Below, piece by piece: positions 44,801 to 47,749 of a stretch of 64,000 nucleotides of DNA. Under the pieces are notes generated by a model that had not been told where the DNA came from, did no database searches, and saw only the letters and a program-made list of their open reading frames with translations. Source of the DNA: Trichaptum fuscoviolaceum (lineage: Eukaryota > Basidiomycota > Agaricomycetes > Hymenochaetales > Trichaptaceae). Numbering within the stretch: position 1 is the first letter of the stretch; the number at the start of each line of letters is the position of its first letter. A program made the position numbers and the translations under genes. The stretch spans positions 4,280,707-4,344,706 of the forward strand of contig CAJSYZ010000008.1 of assembly GCA_910574455.1 (NCBI GenBank), read 5' to 3'.

Positions 44801-47355
44801 CTGATCGGGTCGCGAACCTCAAATCCCGCTTACACCAACCTTAATGTAACAAGGACCGTTAATTCTGGGTGTGAACCTGCTTAATGCTTCGGGTCTGTTT
44901 CGAGCGTCTGTGTAGTTGAATACACAACACAGTTATGTGTCAATCGTATGTCGTTCAAGTTCTTTCTTTCCTACTTTGAAAGATTAGCAATCAATGGCCA
45001 GTTGTTCACTTACTTTGAAAGTATTCCGGATTAGTTCTTGTAGGGTGGATTGTTTAATTCCGATGGTGGAAAGTGGAGTCAAGTGCAATAGTCTTGGCTG
45101 CTTTCCAGGTTATGGAAAGAAGTCAATCCTAATTGTTACGTTCACGGCTTCGGAAGACTTATCACGGAAATGATAAGTGACAAAAGCGTTGTTTGTGAAC
45201 AAACAAGTGGTGACATAAGAGTGGGCGCTTTAACGAGGCTCTCTTAAGCTCGGAAGTCGTGGGTGAACAGAGTCTTTGGCACGATGGTGTGAAAGACTAT
45301 AGGAGGATTGACTTAAGTGTCATCCGAAGGCCTATGTACAGGGGTTTATATACTACAGAGGGAGAAACATAAATAGAACACACTTCTGGGGCTAGCTGGG
45401 GCTAACTGGGGCTAACTGGGGCTAACTGGGGCTAACTGGGGCTAACTGGGGCTAACTGTGAAACAGGGGAAATGGGGCTAACTGGGGCTACGTAGGGCTA
45501 ACTGGGGCTATGGTAAAGCGAAGGGGCAATGTAAACAAAGAGGCAGTAAAAGGGCTACCTGGGGCACCGAAGGTTAAAGGTAAAAAGGTTAAATGGTAAA
45601 GTCCGAGGGACAAAGGTAAGCGTAGCCTAATCGGGTTACGTGAGGTAAACAAAGGTAAACATGGTCCGTATGCTTGATGCATAACACTAGGGCCGTATAA
45701 AGTGAAGGCAAAGCTAAGTGACCTCACCTACGAACTCGAACTCCCCGCATCGCTGAAGATTCATCCCGTATTTCACGTATCGCTGCTCTCGCCATACCAC
45801 GAAGACGACATTCCCGGTCGAACGCAACCCCCGCCGCCCCCAGTCGAAGTAGAAGGAGATCTGGAGTACGAGGTGGAAGAGGTTCTGGATGCTAGACGGT
45901 TTAGACGGAGATTTGAATATTTGGTACGATGGAAGGGATATTCGAGCGCGGAAGATACATGGATTCCCGCAAAGGATATGGGTAATGCAAAGGCTAAAAT
46001 TCGCAGTTTCTATCGAAAACACCCGGACGCCCCTCGAGAAGTCAACGCTATCGAGCTCTGTGACCTGAGCAAGATTCAAGCTTGGCGCCCCGGAGTTGCG
46101 CCTTTGGAGGGGGGTAATGTCGAGATCCCGGGCTCCTTTTCTCATTTCCCGCACTTTCCCGCCAAGGATCCCGACATGAGCAGACAAACCCGCGGGGAGA
46201 ATCCCGCCATTGGATTCCCCGCGCGAAACCTCATTCCCGAATCGCACGATCCCATGCTCACGTGACTTATCCCGCACCACCGTCCCGGCAACCATGCACG
46301 CATACACACACTCATTTACGACGACCCGCCACGGCACACGTACATTCACTTATCAACATACGCTCATTAATCCGTTAGTACCTCAAGGTGACGACCTGCA
46401 ACAGTCTGGCATACCTAGTCTGGCTAGTCGCGGCCCCGGACCGGACGCTGACGTCCACGGACAGGCCGTAGCCATCTGGAGAGACGGGATAGACATGCCT
46501 AGCAGTGCGGTCGTAGCATGTATCGTTTGTAGTAGATAGGTGCGCATTGCGCAAGGACACTTAGCGTAGATTAACTATACAGTCCTTTACGAAGTAGATA
46601 AATAGCTGTAGGCATCGTAAGGAGCACCCCACTTTTGACCTCTTGTGGAGTGCTTCCTTAGGTGCGATCTCTCTCTTTTCTCCTGTGTAGTTAGTTGCGC
46701 AATACTTACTTGTGGAGTGCTTCCTTAGGGATCCGCTTACTTGACGTTCAAAGCAGTGAAGAGTCCTAGCTGGCCTTGAGAATCCCGCGACGCGCCTGGA
46801 TAGAATCCCGCGCGTTTCCCGCCTGAATTCCCACGCTCGTTCCCAGTCGCGAATCCAGATTCCCGAACGCGGGTTCTTGTCGCGAATTCCAGTTTCCCGA
46901 AACTGTTTCCCGCTACAATTCCCGACGGTCGTAACAAAAACCATCTGCGCAGCTACAAACTCGCTTTGAATTTCCTCCATCCATTCGCGTCGAAGCTCCT
47001 CATCCCTCTCTAAGGCGGCCTTGCTAAGATACTTGTATGTGAACCCCAAATCACGGACTATCTTGTGGATGGTGGATCGACTGAGTCCAATGTCCGTACT
47101 GATGAGAATCCAATCCTGAATTTCATCCAGAAAGAGTTCAGGTGATTTAGAGATAGCTTCAACAAGGTCATGCATCTGCAATGCATTCAGAATAGGTGGT
47201 CGGCCTTGAAAGGGGCTCTTTGGTGGTATTACTGAGCCATGTACCCGAAGGTTTCTTCGCCATCGTTGGAGACTGCGCTTTGAAATCCCAAAGATTTCAA
47301 GTACTTCGTTGCTAAGCCATCCACGATCCAGGAGCCAAATAGCTCGCTCCTTCAA
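14897..47355 (-). CDS. Tc1-like DD34E transposase, split by a solo LTR and by E1
   Basis: Cut-and-paste transposase. N-terminal part 47355-46942: helix-turn-helix (AIWLLDRGWLSNEVLEIFGI ... SLQRWRRNL) and a second HTH (SRSTIHKIVRDLGF), then E1 with its AAAAC duplication. Middle 16376-16203: first catalytic Asp in FVDESSKDDRT, then GRAPRGMKAA. Then the solo LTR with its AGATC duplication. C-terminal part 15412-14897: IHDNCAIHKS (second Asp), YSPDFNPIEE (catalytic Glu) and the terminal KGWFAHSGYM. Three GT-AG introns must be removed in the C-terminal part (near 15375-15318, 15195-15148 and 15086-15038). Only then does the frame read through, and the Asp-Glu spacing becomes 34 residues. Apart from the two insertions it seems undamaged. 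Confidence 0.78.
15413..16202. mobile_element. solo LTR (790 bp) in the transposase gene
   Basis: Starts TGTCACGATGTGACAT and ends CCAAGCCTGACA, flanked by AGATC on both sides (15408-15412 and 16203-16207). There are no internal retroelement genes, so it is the product of LTR-LTR recombination. It has a TATA box near 15806 (CTATATAAACCC). The first 140 bp are packed with ATCCCGGG/CCCGGGAT-like inverted words, similar in style to the TTCCCG/ATCCCG-rich E1 LTR. The small open frames inside it are not genes. Confidence 0.85.
16377..17194 (+). repeat. E1 5' LTR
   Basis: Rich in TTCCCG and ATCCCG words. The R-region candidate holds ACTTTTGACCT (16889-16899), complementary to the PBS. The block CTTGTGGAGTGCTTCCTTAGG occurs twice (about 16899 and 16969). 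Confidence 0.93.
17197..17207 (+). promoter_or_regulatory. E1 primer-binding site, self-priming type
   Basis: AGGTCAAAAGT two bases after the LTR is the exact reverse complement of ACTTTTGACCT in the LTR. It does not resemble the 3' end of an initiator tRNA. This is the Tf1/sushi self-priming arrangement. Confidence 0.7.
17284..18492 (+). CDS. E1 Gag
   Basis: Capsid/nucleocapsid precursor, 402 aa. Coiled-coil-like N-terminus (residues 20-75), retrotransposon gag capsid region (LKMKLPDTFEGERAKLENWI to about residue 260, including the FASQFRALQALTGWP element), zinc knuckle CYYCGEKDHLVSDC near residue 317, and a Pro/Ser-rich tail. It ends at TAG 18490-18492, two codons after the slippery heptamer GGATTTT (18480-18486); pol continues in the -1 frame. 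Confidence 0.9.
   Translation: MSSHQEWGGLADTFAFPSPSSSMEEDKLQPILDRLDTLEKRYSKLVNEHNQVQNTVAQLKHANRALEAQIASQPASPSGGGAGLKMKLPDTFEGERAKLENWIHQIKLYLFGQHPGLDETRKVAFALMLLRGPAQDWARPILDRLQDIPTPPEAASLEALFAALRASYGEIDADKAAADKLMRLRQTGTVAEFASQFRALQALTGWPKDATTDVIYLDMFRKGLKDQVRQHIASTEAKDMKFDAYVNWVSETDEKLRLAHAYGPVSKPAATPRSNPGTTSSAPRTIPTAGASSTKDPNAMEIDRVRRERRSKGLCYYCGEKDHLVSDCPTRPPSRNLKATKSTSPSSPSPPALQSFEETLKRMAEQYVQNVQQSVLQNAFAAMTPAAKNVHNPEAPPPADFQ
18480..46265 (+). CDS. E1 Pol (PR-RT-RNase H-IN-chromodomain), split by E2 and E3
   Basis: Polyprotein read in the -1 frame from the heptamer at 18480. Segments: 18480-19332, 25662-28167 and 45692-46265. Protease: VMLDSGASGTFINS. RT: YLDDLLIF active site near 26150. 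RNase H: ILS...VECDASDFATGAVL. Integrase: zinc-binding HDSLPAGHPGR ... CDTCARTK, then FVVVDRLTKQAHFIPTTS and ISDRGPQF with YHPQTDGQTERVNQE. Chromodomain: YLVRWKGYSSAEDTWIPA (about 45920-45970), expected to guide insertion to modified histones. The open frame runs 148 bp into the 3' LTR before its stop, so the polypurine tract lies inside coding sequence. No frame damage other than the two insertions. Confidence 0.85.
19333..19912 (+). repeat. E2 5' LTR
   Basis: Eight GTAC words. Candidate R start forms a hairpin, GAAGCACT (19720-19727) with AGTGCTTC (19748-19755), whose loop holds ACTTTTGGCCT (19730-19740), complementary to the PBS. CTTGTCAAGTGCTTCCCAG occurs twice. Confidence 0.93.
19915..19925 (+). 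promoter_or_regulatory. E2 primer-binding site, self-priming type
   Basis: AGGCCAAAAGT pairs perfectly with ACTTTTGGCCT in its own LTR. Against E1 (AGGTCAAAAGT with ACTTTTGACCT) one base pair has changed on both sides. Confidence 0.72.
20009..21208 (+). CDS. E2 Gag
   Basis: 399 aa. Pro/Ala-rich start, coiled-coil-like stretch (MLNQYMAPWREQIDQLLQQN), gag capsid region with YAARYRALKVKTKW, and zinc knuckle CFHCGEKGHMSAKC near residue 316. Ends TAG 21206-21208 right after the heptamer GGGTTTC (21196-21202) and one further codon. Intact. Confidence 0.9.
   Translation: MQNATPPVPAPGGPPGAPPVAPVQAPVPPQPPTMDEATQAMLNQYMAPWREQIDQLLQQNAYLKGALETRVAEPRGTKGPKIPPPGLFYGPKGDAADKDKLSYEAWSGQVRNYISMRPHEFPDKRTKCQFAATYLRGPADEWVRPYMDSIHKGEPVAIFNKLDTFLESLAAGYGEADAVAAAENEIMALRQTGTVAEYAARYRALKVKTKWVADDKPWIAWFRYGLSNRFRTDLTLKKMPEDFDGYVKACCVYDDELRAIRATTRTNPIPQRTGTAFQTRQTSNSNQPRTGSSHRDPNAMEVDQISREEALRKGLCFHCGEKGHMSAKCPKRHASNTSNRTNVSTASTPQVPAPAPTASISDVSDETPLVPSGTTERPISVSDAAKVLMAHLSKESGFN
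21196..25018 (+). pseudogene. E2 Pol with three frame breaks
   Basis: The -1 frame from the heptamer runs ...RFIRFPVRVSDGK and stops at 21369-21371. The protease (AFLDSGASSIFINRTVV) follows one base out of frame, then breaks again at a G6 run near 21594. The frame 21668-24955 then carries an uninterrupted RT (IIYLDDLLIFS), RNase H (LECDASDFATGAVL), integrase (HDSLPVGHPGR...CNTCMRTK; FVVVDRLTKQAHFVPTTS; ISDRGPQF). A third shift in an A5 run near 24888 separates it from the chromodomain (YLVRWKGYQSDEDTWLDA), which ends at the TGA 25016-25018. All three breaks are in homopolymers (T, G, A), so consensus-sequence error is possible. Confidence 0.82.
25077..25656 (+). repeat. E2 3' LTR
   Basis: Matches 19333-19912; followed by the right GTATG duplication and resumption of E1 pol. 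Confidence 0.93.
28168..28720 (-). repeat. E3 3' LTR with GGGGCTAACT tandem array
   Basis: Contains about seven tandem GGGGCTAACT/GGGGCTAGCT units (28422-28490) and more degenerate copies to about 28544. Confidence 0.92.
28917..35962 (-). CDS. E3 post-pol accessory protein(s), Pro-rich, split by E4
   Basis: Frame c (35962-35270) has a helical start (SSLVERQLTELQVIANQSSH, ALQLYALLEFYKITIEKLRN) and then a Pro/Ser-rich acidic stretch. Frame d continues from about 35340 (PYFPYFYNSPTSTRQTLFNP), passes an acidic run (FDFLDEEEEEELQPG) and LTPHVNVERLRR, and reaches HTFFNPEHAP, where E4 is inserted. Across E4 (duplication GGGGG) the frame resumes exactly with LSYSVSKSSLTFRTR and ends at 28917 after VMHELLAQLQDYIDQ, NFRFVQVIIRRLNQVM and DWLAIAAALPSDFHFS. 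So at least 600 codons of coding sequence follow pol, with one frame change near 35330. No transmembrane or fusion features of an envelope protein were seen. Function unknown. Confidence 0.55.
29819..30112 (+). repeat. E4 5' LTR
   Basis: 294 bp, identical by eye to 34452-34745. Confidence 0.93.
30113..30126 (+). promoter_or_regulatory. E4 PBS, initiator-tRNA anticodon (half-tRNA) type
   Basis: GGTTATGAGCCTTG directly after the LTR. GGCTCATAACC on the complement is the anticodon stem-loop of initiator tRNA-Met (CAU anticodon), as in Drosophila copia, which is primed by a 5' half tRNA. E5 has the same site. Confidence 0.65.
30161..34444 (+). CDS. E4 Gag-Pol polyprotein (copia)
   Basis: 1427 codons without interruption; the true start may be the ATG at 30374 (MTTNVNKNFDSVDKLAND), since the preceding 71 codons are not typical Gag. 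Order is the copia one: Gag, zinc knuckle CYNCQGYGHYSKQC (about residue 350), protease VFDTGATIHVTPD, integrase zinc domain (LGHVNYAYIKKM ... CVTCAVSK), integrase core (HMDIWGPA, IVDDATRW, SDNDGAFLS, Glu in HNGVAERVHG), RT (DVKSAYLYGEL; active site SWVDDLFLAS) and RNase H (FSDSDGMSTEGRRPISGY, STAEAEYVAL, LHCDNTSAI). Integrase before RT is diagnostic. Frame intact to the end. Confidence 0.94.
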   Translation: MFMLTRANTPHILSIDPDIRLWRVYSYIHERRTRYRAHISRNKTWYFSAYSLIAPDDPPFNAPTVVVERPVMTTNVNKNFDSVDKLANDAGNYRIWIARIKGAIKASRGRALITAAPDAESMTLNDEIVNAICGKLPNSIYTKVMHLDNTHELLAALDRDYNVVTHTVEAVTEAQLYTLKCTNDRDINGHLDKMLEVRDKIAEFGRQITDETFINAISASIPEAYRDVIAITKQSIDQSNQSTGTQINALRAALALVPDFPAANLPAFEPRFLTSTEVINALRQKAASKAAVSGTTRKHDRQEKEKEEQANWVKGKGGKKDWGKGKGKKGWGKGKRNDDSKGKSEDRKCYNCQGYGHYSKQCPSPKRKQKDSANEAKGEGSKPAEKAQTAKIEEVVATAMPADAWMATTPETVFAIDVFDTGATIHVTPDQNRLYNVKKTEPFAIRTANGNYVHTTIKGDMDIKVPHGNRFNTIKISDVRCNPSFTSTLISPNKLDEKRYTLLFEDGKLFIRDPKKKLIGIIAKRNGVYAANWANMATTDDANTWQMLSLYDLHVRLGHVNYAYIKKMASSGKLKGLRLDPNHQEERSCVTCAVSKIRRTVIPPQRTSPTAPKYGDHVHMDIWGPAKVQTPSHGRYALTIVDDATRWCHMFVMPNKSDALSQYVKFQTWLQTQYGITVKVLQSDNDGAFLSKDFDEYLAKNGTDRRLTVHDTPAHNGVAERVHGTIFQIVRTNLASARLPTNLWGEALTYALYVYNRTPHSGLQFRSPFEARYGTPPDLTSIYPFGQQCVVRLESADKLTERGVQCRWLAPDEPSNGYRVYWPSRKVSTERNIRMIFGVEEENSNDPPQDIDIGPEREDNTSDQPASDTTTRPKRQTKAPERLTYMAEETAEAWLASGGDPLGDPITIFEVNKRPDADQWYAAMEVEINSLLKHKTWEYVTPPHGANLTGLKFVYRTKRRTDGSIDKYKARLVVQGFTQVEGIDYYANDTRAPVARLSTIRGILAYAATHDWEIHQIDVKSAYLYGELDSDEEIYARPPVGYTLPGIRPGQVIRLIKALYGLKQAGRRWYQVLCKILEGAGLRRTDKEEALFYRHHPDGHITVTVSWVDDLFLASSKRGNCNELKKKIGEKVEYTDGGEVSWALGMEIKRNKPTHVIAIRQLPYIETIITRYGFDDAMPMKIPAKTSVHLSADQAPQTQEERTDMEKRPFRAAVGALRYAADVSRPDIAWIVGQLARYMSNPGPTHWTALKCVFQYLKATKNKWLMLGGNGKDELEGFSDSDGMSTEGRRPISGYIYRFVDSAISWSSKRQELVTLSTAEAEYVALTYAGKEGVWLSEVLGQALNLDLKPFTLHCDNTSAINIASDDVYHARTKHIDIYYHWIRDQVSLGKILVKYVATDDNFADILTKALPEPKVNHFVDGIRLRA
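34452..34745 (+). repeat. E4 3' LTR
   Basis: Preceded by the purine tract GAGGAGGAG; followed by the right G5 duplication. Confidence 0.93.
35844..36194 (-). CDS. E3 post-pol ORF b, hydrophobic small protein
   Basis: 116 codons. Two hydrophobic stretches (FYDIIRLLIWIAHLQIHPII and FRLFHLFLIWYIFPE) followed by a polar part (THIYVGLGPNNEFFITGV). It overlaps the start of ORF c in another frame. Not recognised; the composition looks protein-like but there is no homologue in memory. Confidence 0.35.
   Translation of the reverse strand: MHQKPPHFLPILMHTFYDIIRLLIWIAHLQIHPIITRTSFRLFHLFLIWYIFPERRPTTFWIHDLELHYLGRSTHIYVGLGPNNEFFITGVDPTSHFQLSGTPADGTPSDSESVIA
36458..39886 (-). CDS. E3 Pol (PR-RT-RNase H-IN-chromodomain)
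   Basis: 1142 codons in one frame, read as -1 from gag (first full codon TTG, so no own ATG). Protease INALLDTGAQLNFINS near residue 40. RT: VIVYMDDLLIHA active site near residue 350. RNase H: LETDASAVATGAALHQ. Integrase: HDLPTRNHPG ... CAICQQMK, IVDHDCTKAIVLTPC, ISDRGPQFAS, YHPQTDGQAERSNQE. C-terminal chromodomain: YLIKWLGYPTSNNTWASED. It is uninterrupted and could be functional. Confidence 0.9.
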   Translation of the reverse strand: MNSSELVNPVQLNTVVLNGNISSFRIPVKLLVNGRLITINALLDTGAQLNFINSDLVDKLNIKMHKLDKALQVSNADGTLNKNGTVSERIRLNLTHPHSTSTIFYRTHIPSDDVILGLPWFKQAKPQINWNDDTITINKITVSTRLEQQNQKPKEKLNIPDEYLEYADIFSENEIQTYPPARPYDMEIKTLPSFVPKIHKPYPVPYHQQPILTTLIDDLLNKGFIKESNSPMASPFFFIDKKDGTLRPVQDYRYLNSHTVKDAYPMPNSQQLLDQLRGSKYFTTLDIRQGYHNIRIKESDQWKAAFVCNRKLYQPTVMFFGLCNSPAVFQRFMNDILAEQIRQNKVIVYMDDLLIHAPTLKQLIENTKEVFQILKDNQLYVKPAKCQFHQLEVPFLGYIISESKIKTDPSKIQGILDWTTPKCLKDVRSFTGFTNFYHRFIPNYATICRPLDQLKRKDTPFVWTDKCEKAFQTLKELFSKEPLLMQPDPHKPFYLETDASAVATGAALHQHDENGQLKPIGYISQALNPTQRNWQIYDRELFAIIRALQMWRHYLLGSPHTVTIHCDHKNLTYWRQPQRLTPRQARWQNELSRYNYKIQAIPGKHMIQSDALSRRADHFKTEGELSNEVTLLPEKVFLKEMELLATRIEEAEEDDRNIIDVDDLHLQIRKETGDIQEAMSLLQKELPLTKPKMTDFTIKDQLVHFRNKIYVPRNTEIMRNLLRLYHDLPTRNHPGVANTMEQIRRTYYWPRMQQFVTKYIQGCAICQQMKINHHPLVPPLNPIIADKDTYPFATVNIDFITDLPESDGFDSICVIVDHDCTKAIVLTPCTKTITALDTAQLYFDNVYRRFGLPRKIISDRGPQFASMVFRQLCRLLHIKQAMSTAYHPQTDGQAERSNQEIEAYFRIYAANHPHLWSKYIPLMEFTHNNRKHSTTEQTPFRLLMGYDPTSFPSEKSELDSNIPTLKNRLSKILELRNDAEAALTLAQEYQREAQSTQFKPLYIGQSVWLEARNLRRTGLPSKFQSKREGPFVIKRKLRDNVYELELPRTWKIHPVFHASLLTPNTETVEHGPAYSKPPPDLIDGEEEFEVEAILQHKGAPNRRKYLIKWLGYPTSNNTWASEDALKHSEELLSAYKELHKLK
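39883..43420 (-). CDS. E3 Gag, split by E5
   Basis: Segments 43420-42343 and 40835-39883. The upstream start is uncertain: the open frame begins after the pre-gag stop with SERCWYRARGFHSEYIYFSK, and an alternative ATG lies at 42556 (MGTSGGATNTSGPP). N-terminal part: charged and Pro-rich with a predicted coil (SVKSLTDRLEALKLRG). Capsid region: PFNFNGSRKDARRWLDLMEN ... WDYTWAKFKKDFREHF. Zinc knuckle CFYCEKPGHIANKC. Highly acidic C-terminus. E5 sits in the capsid region with duplication AGCTG. The stop TGA (39883-39885) directly follows the -1 slippery heptamer AAATTTT. Confidence 0.8.
39886..39892 (-). promoter_or_regulatory. -1 frameshift site of E3 gag-pol
   Basis: On the minus strand A AAT TTT followed immediately by TGA in the gag frame. 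Slipping one base back gives AAA TTT TTG AAC, the beginning of pol. The pol frame upstream is closed by a TGA, so the shift must occur in this short window. Confidence 0.65.
40836..41006 (-). repeat. E5 3' LTR
   Basis: 171 bp; differs from the other copy by C/T in TTGCGCAG and A/G twice in GCAACGACAAC, all at CpG positions. Confidence 0.9.
41066..41998 (-). CDS. E5 Gag (copia, UBN2-like)
   Basis: Open frame of 310 codons; the likely start is the internal Met of MGKNDFEKLNG (near 41882), because the first 38 codons are a translated tandem repeat. The core has the copia Gag pattern: LNGKNYVDWAWQMEAYLVSK, DPAVIWKALQDHH, MALLRLFFSSVMD, DWIAHVKDLAYRL and ILTAGLPHEEF-like (YVLTAGLPHEEFKHF). Zinc knuckle CYACNKKGHYASDC near residue 250, then a short acidic tail. 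Uninterrupted, which argues for selection or recent copying of a gag-only element. Confidence 0.85.
   Translation of the reverse strand: MGFYSCCCEGLWQPYPCEGLHLPEGPWHPFPCEGLHIMIMGKNDFEKLNGKNYVDWAWQMEAYLVSKDLWDVVDGSEKCPMGSEGSKAVRAFRKKQRLACAEITLHVETSEKAHTRDKDPAVIWKALQDHHHARGLSSRMALLRLFFSSVMDAEQTVSDWIAHVKDLAYRLETDDFSIPKEIVIYVLTAGLPHEEFKHFNASLDSIPPDELTLDLVTTRLLNEDARQQAIAIERPSTVAYSARATRNVVCYACNKKGHYASDCPTRKASSSRVSKDTRGGEEKDTALAEDVDLEDEVAGLAMDGIGPLAI
42167..42337 (-). repeat. E5 5' LTR
   Basis: 171 bp, adjacent to the half-tRNA type PBS at 42166 and below. Confidence 0.9.
43423..44533 (-). CDS. E3 pre-gag accessory ORF with orphan integrase-like H2C2 zinc domain
   Basis: Not a standard gypsy gene. 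The first half (44533 to about 44020) is acidic and Pro/Thr-rich (VLIRVANHTERLLEDVQEIF ...). A frame change near 44000 (decay or sequence error) leads into a second half beginning SEGSEEDLAALFINQIGNLA. Its end (43809-43423) contains RAYVGSNQALRN, HIHPETNYH, CYWPDVEEDVQTYINRCGC and then a Pro-rich tail ending at a TAG. The spacing H-x5-H-x29-C-x1-C and the YWP motif match the integrase N-terminal zinc domain; E3's own Pol has the standard version (YVPRNTEIMRN ... HDLPTRNHPG ... YYWPRM ... CAICQ). No catalytic core follows. It lies directly before gag. Could be a chromatin or RNA adaptor; role unknown. Confidence 0.6.
45120..45130 (-). promoter_or_regulatory. E3 primer-binding site, self-priming type
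   Basis: On the minus strand, AGGATTGACTT lies three bases after the 5' LTR and is the exact complement of AAGTCAATCCT inside that LTR (11 nt). Same design as E1 and E2 with a different sequence. Confidence 0.68.
45134..45686 (-). repeat. E3 5' LTR
   Basis: Copy of 28168-28720. On the minus strand it includes AAGTCAATCCT (plus-strand coordinates 45304-45314), which pairs with the PBS. Confidence 0.92.
46118..46936 (+). repeat. E1 3' LTR
   Basis: Near-identical to 16377-17194; followed by AAAAC and the transposase N-terminal segment. The small open frames on either strand inside it (for example 46210-46539) also occur in the 5' LTR and are not genes. Confidence 0.93.
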
Positions 47356-47537
47356 TGTTCATATCCTTGCTTATTTTACGGAATACCATGTGAGAAGAAG
47401 CAACTTGAAAGCGTAGAGCAGCAAAAGGTTATGCAGAGTTATAATTTGAACTTCATTTTCACAGTTTGACAACAACTTCTTGAACACCGGCAAACTCGGC
47501 TTCAAGTTGAAACATGAATCCCAGCGGAGAATGAATG

Positions 47538-47642
47538 TGCGGCTGTGTTCTGGCTACCATTTAAGGTGATTGTCCCATCACGTGTCTACAGAAAAAAAAA
47601 GTTGTTACCAAGTGGGGGTGCCAAGGTTTATTGGAACGACTG
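47538..47642 (-). repeat. right TIR of Tc1-like element
   Basis: Reverse complement of 10508-10612, followed by TA at 47643-47644 and then the rest of unit A. Confidence 0.9.
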
Positions 47643-47749
47643 TAAAATTCATATTCAAGTTGGCAATCACTGACACCGTGACGGTGGGAACTTAGGCGAA
47701 AATTGAATCGGCCGCCTTTCTACTGACGGCGAGTCCGGCGCACTATCAT

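Larger units (their letters stand above)
28168..45686 (-). mobile_element. E3: Ty3/gypsy chromovirus with accessory ORFs, minus strand, 553-bp LTRs
   Basis: LTRs 28168-28720 and 45134-45686, duplication CTAGG at 28163-28167 and 45687-45691. Only one difference between LTRs was noticed (G/C near 28254). Reading on the minus strand from the right: LTR, PBS, pre-gag ORF, gag, pol, post-pol ORFs, LTR. After removing E4 and E5 the element is about 11 kb, long for a fungal gypsy element because of the extra coding regions. Confidence 0.92.
16377..46936 (+). mobile_element. E1: Ty3/gypsy chromovirus, 818/819-bp LTRs
   Basis: LTRs at 16377-17194 and 46118-46936 (TGTCGAGATCCC...GGTCGTAACA), target duplication AAAAC at 16372-16376 and 46937-46941. 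Order: LTR, PBS, gag, PR-RT-RH-IN-chromodomain, PPT (GGAGGGGGGT), LTR. Interrupted by E2 (in pol before RT) and E3 (in pol before the chromodomain segment). After mentally removing both, pol reads through without a stop. The LTRs differ at three positions I could see (one CpG transition, one G/T change, one 1-bp indel), so it is recent. Confidence 0.93.
10508..47642. mobile_element. Tc1-like (IS630/Tc1/mariner) DD34E transposon with passenger gene, expanded by nested insertions
   Basis: The outer ends are inverted repeats starting CAGTCGTTCCAATAAACC, flanked by TA (10506-10507 and 47643-47644), the Tc1/mariner target. Removing the nested LTR elements (solo LTR and E1 with all its content) leaves about 5.8 kb. 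That contains a plus-strand passenger gene (10754-12533), a decayed coding region (about 13297-13920) and a minus-strand transposase gene (47355 down to 14897). The two intact genes converge, each starting a few hundred bases or less inside its TIR. Left and right TIRs are nearly identical over 105 bp, which shows they bound one insertion despite lying 37 kb apart. Confidence 0.85.
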
